This document shows positions 30,076-39,074 of a stretch of 49,121 nt of DNA, one piece after another. A program made the position numbers and the translations under genes. Each line of letters opens with the position of its first letter. Within the stretch, counting starts at the first letter, position 1. The DNA is from Alcanivorax sp. GTDB lineage: Bacteria > Pseudomonadota > Gammaproteobacteria > Pseudomonadales > Alcanivoracaceae. Location of the stretch: the NCBI RefSeq assembly GCF_002733835.1, contig NZ_NVWY01000037.1:1-49121 (forward strand), given 5' to 3'. A model generated the notes under the pieces. It did no database searches, was not told the DNA's origin, and saw only the letters and a program-made list of their open reading frames with translations.

Positions 30076-30346
30076 CTAGGGTCTGTTCACACTCATTCCA
30101 TGCTCCCTGTTGCGGCCCAAAATGCGCCAATCCAGGCGCGAGGAGAGATGTTTGGTGTCTCCAAATGAGCGACGAGCAACAACGAGTGGCGCATTTTGGG
30201 CCTCAACCCGAAGGGCTGGGCCCTTTTTCCGCCCAGCAGTCCCAACCTTTACTTATGTAGAACAACTACACTGCGTATCGGTTGGAACATCTGGACAAAA
30301 AAATGACGCCAGCAGGGACCACGGAATGAGTGTGAACAGACCCTAG
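30076..30346. mobile_element. TIR-bounded non-coding element Y between metG and the histidine kinase
   Basis: Perfect 24-bp terminal inverted repeats lie at 30076-30099 and 30323-30346, beginning CTAGGGTCTGTTCACACT, with weaker similarity for about 14 nt further in. The palindromic CTAG at both ends could be a 4-bp target duplication, as IS5-group elements prefer. Inside, GGCCCAAAATGCGCCA (30114-30129) pairs perfectly with 30187-30202. The core GCAACAACGAGTG (30176-30188), then 16 nt, then AACCCGAAGGGC (30205-30216) is shared with elements X and Z. It encodes no protein. The gap from 29905 to 30376 holds nothing else. Confidence 0.82.
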
Positions 30347-30376
30347 TGTCTGCGGTTAGTTGTGAGGGGGTGGGCA

Positions 30377-32476
30377 ATGTCGCTGAGAGTTCGTATTCGC
30401 TGGTTACTGGTGGTTTCTGCGGCTATCTGTGTGGCGCTGGCAACGGTGGCCCTGTATTGGGTGAATCTGTCGTTGGTGGATACCCTCGCGGAGCGCAATG
30501 CGGAACGTGAGCTGGGCAAGGTGGAAGCCGCTTTCCTGGATCAGCTGTCGGTGTTGCGGGTACGGGCGCAGGACTGGAGCCAGCAGCCTGAGCAGGCACC
30601 GGTGAATCAGGGGGGCGTTGGTCACCTGGACCTGATGATGGCGCTGGATAACGATGTCATTCGCTGGGATAACGGGGAGCCGGGAGTGGATTCGCCGGTG
30701 TTCGAGACCCTGGCGCGGCGTTTCACCGAACAAGGTTGTATGCCTATTTGGGGGGTGGTGAAGGTAGACGGTAGGCCATTGCTGTTTAGTACTGCGGTGG
30801 AAAATGGTTGCCAGGCCTATCTGTTGGGCGTGTGGTTGGACAGTGGCTGGTTGAGTTACCTGTCCGAGCGGGTAGGGCATGCCTTGTTCGTGCAGAAAGC
30901 CCAGGGTGATGGTCCGGTGAGTCGCGGCCTGGGCGAGGTGGAGGGGGGGCAGTTACAGGGACGTTTCCCTATTCCGGATTTCCTTGGGGAGACGCCGTTG
31001 GAGGTGATTGTCGAAATTCCCCATGACGGTTACCAGAGCATGCTCTATGCAGTCTTGTTGGTGGCGCTGATTATGGTGGTGCTGACCGCGATTACCGTGT
31101 TCGTGATTAATTGCCGCATTCAACCCATGCTGTTTGGGCGTTTGAATTTGGTGCATAACGCCGTGCGTTCGATTGCCCGCGGCGGTGCTCTGGATCAGCG
31201 TGTGCCAGTACTGGGAAGCGATGAAATTGGTGCACTGGCGGAAGACTTCAATGCCATGGTGGACAGCATTCACCATGCCCAGATCCAGTTGGCGGAAGCG
31301 AGGATGCAGGCCGAAGATGCCAGCCAGACCAAAAGCCAGTTTCTGGCCAATATCAGCCATGAAATCCGCACGCCAATGACGGCCATTCTCGGTTACACCG
31401 AATTATTGCGCGATGGCTCGCTCGGGGCGGCGGACAAACGGCGTTATCTGACCATCATTCAGCACAACGGAGATGCGTTGCTGGCGCTGATTAATGATGT
31501 GCTTGATCTGTCACGGATTGAGGCAGGTCAATTGCACCCGGAGCAACGGCTGTTCTCTGTAAGGGTACTGTTCGATGAAATCATCGACAGCCTGCAGTTG
31601 CGTGCTATTGAAAAAGATATTGCCTTGCGTATTGATTACCTGGCAGACATGCCGCCGACGGTCAGTGGTGATGCGTTTCGCTTGCGCCAGATACTGGTCA
31701 ATTTGATTGGCAATGCGGTGAAATTCACCGAGCAGGGGCAGGTGCATGTGCGAGTTAACTGGGATGAAGAGACGTCGCGCCTGACTGTATCAGTGGAAGA
31801 TACCGGGATCGGCATCAGTGAAAGCGAGCTGAACCGTATCTTTCAGCCTTTCTCCCAGGCAGACGCATCGCATACCCGTCGCTATACCGGTACCGGTCTG
31901 GGGTTGAGTATTGCCCGGCAATTGGCCCGCGCCCAGGACGGGGATATTCAGGTCTTCAGCACCTTGAATCAGGGGAGTCGTTTTGTGTTGGAGATACCAT
32001 TGGTGCGGGCCTGTCACACGGTTCCACCGGTCTCTGGTGACAGACAGGATAACCTGCCGGCTTCTCAGGGGGCGTTGGCTTCACTGGATGGTATGCGTGC
32101 GTTGCTGGTGGAAGATAACGCAGTGAATCGTCTATTTGTGCGCAAGGTGCTGGAACAGGCGGGCATGCAGGTGACAGAAGCGGAGCATGGGAAAGAAGCC
32201 TGCGCGGCCTTTCAGGTGGCCGACGGCGCTTACGATCTGGTTGTGCTGGATATGCAGATGCCGGTGATGGATGGCTATGAAACTGCCCAGGCCCTGCGTG
32301 ACCGGGGGTATGGCGGCCCCCTATTGGCGCTGACGGCCAACGTGCTGGCGGTGGATCGCCAGCGTTGTCTGGACGCCGGTTGTGATGCCTTTCTGGGTAA
32401 GCCGGTACGGATGAGGGAGCTGCTGGCGGTGTGCGCGCAACTCCTTAACCCCTCAACGGTTTCCGTTAGCCGGTAA
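30377..32476 (+). CDS. Hybrid sensor histidine kinase
   Basis: A 699-residue membrane kinase. Transmembrane helices lie at about 8-30 and 220-244, flanking a periplasmic sensor domain of about 190 residues that resembles CHASE4-type domains. HAMP follows (about 245-300), then HisKA with [14 protein letters not shown] (His near 329) and an HATPase with [10 protein letters not shown] and [12 protein letters not shown]. The C-terminal receiver has VEDNAVN and [11 protein letters not shown] (Asp near 624) and Lys in LGKPVR. No separate response regulator is adjacent. The signal is unknown. AGGGGG precedes ATG 30377. Confidence 0.93.
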   Translation: MSLRVRIRWLLVVSAAICVALATVALYWVNLSLVDTLAERNAERELGKVEAAFLDQLSVLRVRAQDWSQQPEQAPVNQGGVGHLDLMMALDNDVIRWDNGEPGVDSPVFETLARRFTEQGCMPIWGVVKVDGRPLLFSTAVENGCQAYLLGVWLDSGWLSYLSERVGHALFVQKAQGDGPVSRGLGEVEGGQLQGRFPIPDFLGETPLEVIVEIPHDGYQSMLYAVLLVALIMVVLTAITVFVINCRIQPMLFGRLNLVHNAVRSIARGGALDQRVPVLGSDEIGALAEDFNAMVDSIHHAQIQLAEARMQAEDASQTKSQFLANISHEIRTPMTAILGYTELLRDGSLGAADKRRYLTIIQHNGDALLALINDVLDLSRIEAGQLHPEQRLFSVRVLFDEIIDSLQLRAIEKDIALRIDYLADMPPTVSGDAFRLRQILVNLIGNAVKFTEQGQVHVRVNWDEETSRLTVSVEDTGIGISESELNRIFQPFSQADASHTRRYTGTGLGLSIARQLARAQDGDIQVFSTLNQGSRFVLEIPLVRACHTVPPVSGDRQDNLPASQGALASLDGMRALLVEDNAVNRLFVRKVLEQAGMQVTEAEHGKEACAAFQVADGAYDLVVLDMQMPVMDGYETAQALRDRGYGGPLLALTANVLAVDRQRCLDAGCDAFLGKPVRMRELLAVCAQLLNPSTVSVSR

Positions 32477-32493
32477 TGTCTCTGGAGACCTGG

Positions 32494-32797
32494 GGAACCT
32501 CTGAATAACTCCTTGCATGCTCAGCGTGACCTGGAGCGTACAGCTGTTGTGTCTTGTCTCGACGGTAAGGGTGGCTCCCTTTCCTAGAGACAGGGCGCAG
32601 CAGATGTGCGCTCCAGGCCGCGCCCTTCGGGTTTTCCAGGCTGACCCGCACTCGTTGTTGCGCTTTTTCGATGGATGGACATATCTCGATCCCAGTTAGG
32701 GGACACCTTCAAAAACGCGCCCTCTGTGCCCCGAATGGGGTATAGATTGCGAGCCAGCCTGAAAGACTGAGCACGTAAGGAGTTATCCAGAGGTTCC
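32494..32797. mobile_element. TIR-bounded non-coding element Z between the two kinases
   Basis: Terminal inverted repeats lie at 32494-32524 and 32767-32797, starting GGAACCTCTG and matching in 28 of 31 positions. On the minus strand the core GCAACAACGAGTG (32661-32649), then 15 nt, then AACCCGAAGGGC (32633-32622) is shared with X and Y. The spacer pairs with an arm at 32748-32765. The right TIR overlaps the second kinase gene and supplies its last five residues and stop. No protein is encoded. Confidence 0.78.
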
Positions 32798-35566
32798 CTG
32801 GCCACGCCTGAGTGCATCGTGGACTTGCTGCTGGGATACCGGTTTGCTGAGGTAATCATCGACCCCGGCGTCGCGAGCTTTTTGTACATAATCGCCGGTG
32901 GCATGGGCCGACAGGGCAATGATCCAGCAGTGCGGAGGTGTTTCCAGAGCGGCCTCCAGGGCACGAATCTCCCGGGTGGCCTGGTAGCCGTCCATCACCG
33001 GCATTTCGCAATCCATGAAGATGATATCCCAATGATCCGGGCGGTTGCGGACTTGCTCTACGGCTTGTGCGCCGTCGCTGACCAGCGTGGCATGGATACC
33101 TAACGATTTGAGGATGCTGTCGATCACCAGCTGGTTAACGGCATTGTCCTCCGCCACGATCACCTTGAGCATATTGGCGCGGTCCAGCCGGATCAGTGGT
33201 TCTTTCGTGGTGGATGGAGCACGCGATTCGTCGGGGCCGGTAAGCAAACTGCGCTTCAGCGCCTGGCAAGAGAATGGCGTCTCTATCAGTAACAGGTCTT
33301 CTGGCAGGGTGCCGCTGAGGGGCTGGCCTGTGGGGTGTAACAGCACCAGGGCCGGGTTATCGAAGTGAGCGCGCAGGCGTTCCACGTAGCTGGGGTTTTC
33401 CAGTACCGACAGTTCCGCGATGAGATAGTCCACGGGCTGGCCGGGGCTGGCCGGATCAAGCGCTGTTATGACGTCGCGGTATTCCAGCGTTTTGGCGCCC
33501 CAGCGGCTGAGAATTTGTGACAGGCTAAGCAGTTGTGGGGCGGTGCTGGAAATGATGGCGGCGGTACGATTTGCCAGCACCGGTTGCTTCTGAACTTTTT
33601 CCACTTCCACCGGCAGGGATAACCAGAACGTGGCTCCACGCCCCAGAGAGCTGGAGACGCCGATATCGCCGCCGAGCAGCTCGATCAACCGTTTGCAGAT
33701 CACCAGCCCGAGGCCGGCGCCGTTGTGCTTGCCCTTGGCAGACAGATCGCTGAAAGCCTGGAACAGTGACGACTGCTGGCCTTCATCCAGGCCTATCCCG
33801 GTATCGACCACTTCAATCATCAGCACGCACATGCCCTTGTTGTTCACCGGTTGCTTCAGGTTTACATGCAGGGCGACGTGACCACGCTCGGTAAATTTGA
33901 AGGCATTGCTGAGCAGGTTGGTAATGATTTGCTTGAGGCGGATCGGATCGGTCTTGATGCGCTCTGGCACCCGACTGTCGATATGAATGTACAGCGGCAG
34001 GGATTTTTCGCTGGAGCGTAGTGCAAACAGGCGCACGCAATCATCGACGATGTTTTCCAGCGCGATGGGCTGGTAATCCAGCTCCAGCTTGCCGGACTCG
34101 ATTTTCGAGTAATCGAGAATATCGTTAATCACGGTCAGCAACGACTGTGTGGACTGATAAATAGTGCCTACATATTGTGCCTGCTGGTGGGTCATGCTGG
34201 TACGGCGCAGCAGGTCGGTCATGCCCATGATGCCGTTCATGGGCGTGCGGATTTCATGGCTCATGGTGGCCAGGAATTCACTTTTGGCGTGATTTCTGGC
34301 GCCAGCCTTGAACGCTTCCATTTCCGCGATGGCGCGGTCACGCACCGAATCGGAATGGGCTTCTTTCAAGCGATTGATGCGCCGGGCCAGCGCTAGGGAA
34401 AGCAGTACGACTTCGAGAAAAACACCAATTTGAACCAGGTTTTCGGTCAGCGCATTGCGTGGAACAAAACCGTATTTATTCAGTGCCATGGCCGCTGCGC
34501 CAACAATAAAGCAGGACCAGGCGATGGTGAAAATTCGCGCATCCGGGTCGCCGCTACGGGCACGGATCAGCCCGACGAAGAAGATACTGAAATCCATCAG
34601 CAAAATGGCGCTGACGGAAATCGGAATCAGGAAGGTGCGGCTGGTAAAGGGGGCCGCGAGGAAGAGCACGGTGCCAATGCCCACCAGTAGTTGTAACCAC
34701 ATGGCCAGGCGCGGTGCTTTTTCCCGTAGGGATAGAAAGTGCAGGGTAAATAGTGGCGGCAGCAGCACAATCAGGGGCAGCAAGTAATGAATCATGTACT
34801 GGCTGACCAGGATGGAATGCGGCCACAGATAACGGTGGGCATAGCCGTGCAACACTGCCATGAAGAGGGTGACCACGGCAGACCAGCACACATACAGCAA
34901 GTACACTTTTTCGCGAATGGAAAAGAACAGCGACAGGTTGTAGAGAATCATCACCAGCATGCCGCCGAAGAAAACTCCCTGCACCAGGCTTTGTGTTTGC
35001 ACCGAGGCGTTGTAACTTTCCTGTGTCCGCAATTCCAGCGGCAGCTGGATGCTGTGCGCAGAGGCAACCTTGAGGAAAATGTCGTTGTCGGTGCCTGTGG
35101 GTAGCGTCAGCGGGAATGCGGGCGTCGGGGCTGTGCCCGGGCGTACTGAAAAATCCCGGTCCATACCGGCCTGGAAATGAGCAATGAGGGTGCCGCCGGC
35201 ATCCACCTGGTAGACATCCACTTCACCGAGCATGGCGTAGTCGATTTGCAGCTGCCAGTCAGCATGAAGTCGATTAAGATTGCGAACTGAGAAACGGAAC
35301 CAGCAATGATCAGTGATAAAGCCTAGATTCGGAGTGCTGGCACCGGACGGTTGCCAGGGCAGGTCGGTGCGTTGAAGAATGGCATTAATGTCAGGCGACT
35401 GATCCGCAGGCGTGCAGAAGGTGTACAGGCCCTGATAGGGGTGAATGTGTTGCTGCTGTTCGCCGATGATTTGGGTGTCCGGTCCTTTGGCTGAAGCCAG
35501 GGAAGACAGGCAAATCGAAGCAAAAGCGACGAATAAAAGCAGAGCGGCTTTCGAGTCCTTGAGCAA
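32783..35566 (-). CDS. Hybrid histidine kinase with 7TMR-DISM sensor
   Basis: A 927-residue kinase. A signal peptide (about 1-26) precedes a 7TMR-DISMED2-type periplasmic domain (about 27-185). Seven hydrophobic helices of the 7TMR-DISM module follow at about 195-395. HisKA has [15 protein letters not shown] (His near 435) and the HATPase has DTGIGLDEGQ and GAGLGLVICKRL. A degenerate receiver-like region lies at about 665-765 (no clear phospho-Asp). The final receiver has AEDNAVNQLV and FMDCEMPVMDG (Asp near 852). Its last residues (GTSG, stop) are encoded in the terminal repeat of element Z, so the C-terminus was probably altered by insertion. Confidence 0.93.
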   Translation of the reverse strand: MLKDSKAALLLFVAFASICLSSLASAKGPDTQIIGEQQQHIHPYQGLYTFCTPADQSPDINAILQRTDLPWQPSGASTPNLGFITDHCWFRFSVRNLNRLHADWQLQIDYAMLGEVDVYQVDAGGTLIAHFQAGMDRDFSVRPGTAPTPAFPLTLPTGTDNDIFLKVASAHSIQLPLELRTQESYNASVQTQSLVQGVFFGGMLVMILYNLSLFFSIREKVYLLYVCWSAVVTLFMAVLHGYAHRYLWPHSILVSQYMIHYLLPLIVLLPPLFTLHFLSLREKAPRLAMWLQLLVGIGTVLFLAAPFTSRTFLIPISVSAILLMDFSIFFVGLIRARSGDPDARIFTIAWSCFIVGAAAMALNKYGFVPRNALTENLVQIGVFLEVVLLSLALARRINRLKEAHSDSVRDRAIAEMEAFKAGARNHAKSEFLATMSHEIRTPMNGIMGMTDLLRRTSMTHQQAQYVGTIYQSTQSLLTVINDILDYSKIESGKLELDYQPIALENIVDDCVRLFALRSSEKSLPLYIHIDSRVPERIKTDPIRLKQIITNLLSNAFKFTERGHVALHVNLKQPVNNKGMCVLMIEVVDTGIGLDEGQQSSLFQAFSDLSAKGKHNGAGLGLVICKRLIELLGGDIGVSSSLGRGATFWLSLPVEVEKVQKQPVLANRTAAIISSTAPQLLSLSQILSRWGAKTLEYRDVITALDPASPGQPVDYLIAELSVLENPSYVERLRAHFDNPALVLLHPTGQPLSGTLPEDLLLIETPFSCQALKRSLLTGPDESRAPSTTKEPLIRLDRANMLKVIVAEDNAVNQLVIDSILKSLGIHATLVSDGAQAVEQVRNRPDHWDIIFMDCEMPVMDGYQATREIRALEAALETPPHCWIIALSAHATGDYVQKARDAGVDDYLSKPVSQQQVHDALRRGQGTSG

Positions 35567-35661
35567 AGTGTCTTTATCCTGAATAGACGGGGTGACATCA
35601 CCTCTATTCAGTGATGCTAGCAGCGTGAGCCGGGGGGCTCAATGCAGGGGGAGAATAACAG

Positions 35662-37074
35662 ATGACAGGGATAGTGAACCGCTTTGCGGTGGGGCCGATT
35701 ACGGGTGAGTCCGGTGTGAACCATGTGCGCCTGTTCGGTGCATTGCCGAAAGGGGAGCTGGGCGCGGGCGACAAGTTTATGTGGGGGCGAGTTCGCTGGC
35801 GCAAAGAGGGGGAAGACAGTTGGTCTGAGCCCAATACATTTCGCCTCAACGGGAACTTCGATGGCTCCGGGGTGGTGGTGGTTAATGGGCTTGAACCCGG
35901 TACCCGCTACCAGTATCAGGCGGGCTGGGTGCGCGCGGAGCAGGATGAGACGCCGCTGGACTGGCACGCCATTGAGAGCGGCTGTTTTTCCACCGATCAG
36001 CCCACGGCTGATCAGACAACCTTCTTGTTTGGTTCCTGTTGTTACCGGTTTGTGGGGCTCGATGGCATTATCCAGGATGATCGCGCCGACAAGATTTTTG
36101 CGGAAATGTCGGCGCAAGCTGCGCAGTATAATCCGGATTTTGTCCTGTTCGGGGGGGATCAGGTCTATGCCGATTCCATGTACAGCATTGGCGCGGCGAC
36201 GACCCGGGATGATTTCGATTCCCTTTATCGGGCCAGTTTTTCCCAGAAGCACTTGGCCAAATTGCTGAGGCAAACCAACAGCTACATGATCCTGGATGAT
36301 CATGAAATCGAGAATAACTGGCCAGCCAAGGCCGACGCCGAGTTATGGACGAACAAGTATCCGGCAGCGATCAAGGCGTACCAGATCTACCAGGCGTCCC
36401 ATTCCCCGGCGGCGCCATTAAATGAAGCCGGTACCTATCTGGATCGCGACCCGGATAAATTCTGGTATACCTTTTCCCGTGGGCCGGCGGACTTTTTTGT
36501 AATGGATGTGCGTACCGAGCGGGTACTGAGCCGCTGGCCCTGGCAGCGCAAAATGATCAGCGAGGTGCAGGAGCAGGCCTTTGTCCAATGGCTGGACCGG
36601 GATCCCGAGCGCATCAAGGTGCTGGTGACCTCCGTAGTAATGTTCCCCGAGCAGAGGCGTCCGTTCCGTGGCAAAGATGCCTGGGAAGGCTTCCGCCATC
36701 AGCGTCAGCGGCTATTGGCAGCCATGGCGAAGAGTGCCAGCCAGAAACTGGTGGTGCTCAGCGGGGATGTGCATGCCTCTCTGTATGCAAGCTTGACACT
36801 CAATGGTGGCAAGAAGGTACACAGCTGGACGTGCTCCGGGTTGTTCTGGCCCACCGCGCTATTCGCGTTTCGTTGGTACCGGCCGATGATCCGGGTGCCA
36901 GGCTTGCTCTACAGCGGTTGGGGCCGGCCGTTGGGGCAGGTTAGCGTGCCGGGGGAAGTGTTCAGTGATAATGCCTTTTCGGTGGTGTCGTTCGATGAAA
37001 AGGGCGCTCAGTTCGCGCTGTTCGACCGTCGTAATCGGGCCGTGCCGGAGGCAAGCCGAACCATTGAATGGTGA
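35662..37074 (+). CDS. PhoD-like alkaline phosphatase family protein
   Basis: A 470-residue metallophosphatase of the PhoD-like group. The N-terminal part (about 1-115) is a fibronectin-like beta domain (LEPGTRYQYQAGW). The metal-binding motifs are LFGSCCYR, FGGDQVYADS, DDHEIENNW and LSGDVHASL, matching the Fe/Ca site of PhoD. No Tat or Sec signal peptide is visible, unlike classical PhoD, so it may act in the cytoplasm or be exported by another route. AGGGGGAG lies upstream of ATG 35662. The gene is divergent from the kinase, with a terminator at 37235. Confidence 0.85.
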   Translation: MTGIVNRFAVGPITGESGVNHVRLFGALPKGELGAGDKFMWGRVRWRKEGEDSWSEPNTFRLNGNFDGSGVVVVNGLEPGTRYQYQAGWVRAEQDETPLDWHAIESGCFSTDQPTADQTTFLFGSCCYRFVGLDGIIQDDRADKIFAEMSAQAAQYNPDFVLFGGDQVYADSMYSIGAATTRDDFDSLYRASFSQKHLAKLLRQTNSYMILDDHEIENNWPAKADAELWTNKYPAAIKAYQIYQASHSPAAPLNEAGTYLDRDPDKFWYTFSRGPADFFVMDVRTERVLSRWPWQRKMISEVQEQAFVQWLDRDPERIKVLVTSVVMFPEQRRPFRGKDAWEGFRHQRQRLLAAMAKSASQKLVVLSGDVHASLYASLTLNGGKKVHSWTCSGLFWPTALFAFRWYRPMIRVPGLLYSGWGRPLGQVSVPGEVFSDNAFSVVSFDEKGAQFALFDRRNRAVPEASRTIEW

Positions 37075-37234
37075 TACCGGCGTGAGGGGGCCTGATTTTG
37101 TATCTCGGGTATGGCGAAAGGCTTACATGACTTGGCGCTTTTCTCGCCTTACCTCTCGCGGGAGGTTTACCTAAAGTAGATCTCGCAAGGACGCAATGGA
37201 ACACGGATGTTCGATTTCGACCCGGTACAGCTTA

Positions 37235-37270
37235 CGCCCGCCAACCCCAAATGGCGGGCGTTTCTTTTTC
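37235..37270 (+). terminator. Terminator after the PhoD-like gene
   Basis: CGCCCGCC (37235-37242) and GGCGGGCG (37253-37260) form an 8-bp GC stem around a 10-nt loop, followed by TTTCTTTTTC. It lies 160 nt after the stop codon. The stretch 37075-37354 has no gene otherwise. Confidence 0.85.
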
Positions 37271-37354
37271 TGTCTCTTGCCCCTGTCCCCGTTTCCCCTT
37301 TGATTGCCCGTAGCAGAACACCGATAATGCCTCGCTTCACAGTAGGAGTCGGTC

Positions 37355-37669
37355 ATGTCTGAGCAAGCGGAACAGCGGGAAATCCTCAAAGCCAAACTCA
37401 ACCAGGAAACCGCCAAGGCCAGCTGGCAAGAACTACAGCCGTTCTTTGCCCGTGGCCAGACGGTCTACGTGGCGCCGGAACTGGATTTGATCGAGGTGGC
37501 GCTGGCGTTTTCAGAAGATGAGGCCGAGATGATTGCCCTGTGGCGCGATAAAGCCCAGGTCGACAAAGTCACCGATGAGCAGGCTGCGGCGTGGTTTGCA
37601 GCAGATAAAGGCTTGTGGACAGTGGTGCTGCCGCCCTGGGTATTGGTGCAGCCGGAAACGGTACAGTAA
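37355..37669 (+). CDS. DUF2288 family protein
   Basis: A 104-residue soluble acidic protein. The pattern LKAKLNQETAKASWQELQPFFARGQTVYV followed by DLIEVA, and the end TVVLPPWVLVQP, is that of DUF2288. Function is unknown. AGGAG lies 10 nt before ATG 37355. It is a single gene between a terminator and a converging AraC-type regulator. Confidence 0.85.
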   Translation: MSEQAEQREILKAKLNQETAKASWQELQPFFARGQTVYVAPELDLIEVALAFSEDEAEMIALWRDKAQVDKVTDEQAAAWFAADKGLWTVVLPPWVLVQPETVQ

Positions 37670-37808
37670 TCCGGCGGCCAATCACGGTTTCGGAGCGCGA
37701 CAGAGTTGCCCGTCGAATAGGCGGGCGCAACGCTCCGTGCCCTGGAACACTGTATTCTTCAGGCTGTTCTCTACTTTCCGGCTTCCTCGTTATCGTGTCC
37801 GGCGCGGC

Positions 37809-38822
37809 TTATGCGCTGGGTGTAGAGTTCTGATGCCGTGCCCGGTATTCACCGGGAGGTAATCCCAGCCAGCGTTTGAAAGCCTTGTTGAACGAAGAGG
37901 GGTCTTCATAGCCAAGCTGGTGAGCAATCTCGGCAAAACCAGCTTCACTGTAGCGGACCAGCTGTTCAGCCAATTCTGCGCGGACTTGATCGAGCAGATC
38001 CCGGAACCGGGTATGGTGTGCGTTCAGGCGTCGCTGAAGGTTGCGCACGCTCATGTTCAGGCTACTGGCCAGTTGTTGCTGGTCATAATGGCCTTCTTCA
38101 AGCTGAAATCGCAGCCGTTCACGTATCAGGTCAATCAGGTGATGATCACGCAGTGAGTTAAGCGTCCGGTCACACTGGATCAGCGCCTGCTGGAAACGCT
38201 CATCGTCGTGGTTCGGATTCGGGCTATCCAGCACCGTGGCGGGAAACAACACCTGGTCGTACTGGCAGCCGCCAGTGACAGGCGCTTTCAATAACGCACT
38301 AAACAACTCCGTATGGGGGCTGCTTTCCTGCAGGTGCACTTTCACATCATTACTTGCCTGTACACCCAGCACCACATCAGCCAGACGCAAAAAACCACTG
38401 AGTACGGCATGGGTCTGCATGGCGTGAATCGGCATTTCGCCATTGGCAGCACAGCGAACGGCCACGTATTTGTCTTGAACATGCACGGTCACTTGCTGGG
38501 CTTCAGTCAGCAGGGGCCAGTATTGTTCCAGGACTTTTAGTGCTTGCCAGCCGTCCCGGTAGTAATGCAGGGCGTCTCCCAAAGGGGCGATATCGGGCAG
38601 GAGGATCTGTTGGCCAATGCGAATGCCCATGGCCGGATCACCGAGCTTTTTTTCCGCCTGTTCGAAAAGGCGCTGTATAGCGGATGCGTCCAGGCGCTCA
38701 TCATTCTCTGTCAGCAGCGAGGTGGGCAGGCTGGCACTGGTCAATAATTCAAGTAGATCCAGGCCTTGTCTCTGCCAGTAGCGCAGGTCGCTCTGGAACA
38801 TGGATATATGTTTGCTGAACAT
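37809..38822 (-). CDS. AraC-family transcriptional regulator
   Basis: A 337-residue regulator of the long AraC type with an N-terminal arabinose-binding-like (OruR/ArgR-type) sensor domain (about 10-195). The C-terminal DNA-binding domain (about 230-330) has two helix-turn-helix motifs: QQQLASSLNMSVRNLQRRLN and FAEIAHQLGYEDPSSFNKAFKRWLGLPPGEYR. Regulators of this type in Pseudomonas and Alcanivorax respond to amino acids, fatty acids or alkane-related compounds; the inducer cannot be told here. It is divergent from the beta-helix lipoprotein gene and probably controls it. Confidence 0.9.
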   Translation of the reverse strand: MFSKHISMFQSDLRYWQRQGLDLLELLTSASLPTSLLTENDERLDASAIQRLFEQAEKKLGDPAMGIRIGQQILLPDIAPLGDALHYYRDGWQALKVLEQYWPLLTEAQQVTVHVQDKYVAVRCAANGEMPIHAMQTHAVLSGFLRLADVVLGVQASNDVKVHLQESSPHTELFSALLKAPVTGGCQYDQVLFPATVLDSPNPNHDDERFQQALIQCDRTLNSLRDHHLIDLIRERLRFQLEEGHYDQQQLASSLNMSVRNLQRRLNAHHTRFRDLLDQVRAELAEQLVRYSEAGFAEIAHQLGYEDPSSFNKAFKRWLGLPPGEYRARHQNSTPSA

Positions 38823-38973
38823 GTTCTGCCTCTAATATTTTATTCTTATGTCGTTGTTTTAAAACGGCATTGGTTTCTGGCGACACATTCCCTGTTTGGC
38901 TGGCGTCTGGCGCCATATGTTGCTCTCTCTCTCCCTCGTAAGGTAGCCAATTCGTACGATAGTACATCGCTAT

Positions 38974-39041
38974 GTGCGTAATAACGCACCAATTTGCGAT
39001 AAACGTGGCGCGAAAACCTTCCAGATGGTGACTTGCGTCAC
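38974..39041. promoter_or_regulatory. Two palindromes in the AraC / beta-helix divergent region
   Basis: GTGCGT (38974-38979) and ACGCAC (38984-38989) pair around AATA. GTGAC (39028-39032) and GTCAC (39037-39041) pair around TTGC. Both are in the 252-nt gap between the divergent genes and are candidate regulator sites. The second lies 34 nt before the lipoprotein start. Confidence 0.5.
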
Positions 39042-39074
39042 ACTTTGGTCCTGATGTTCGGGAGAGAGATAATA

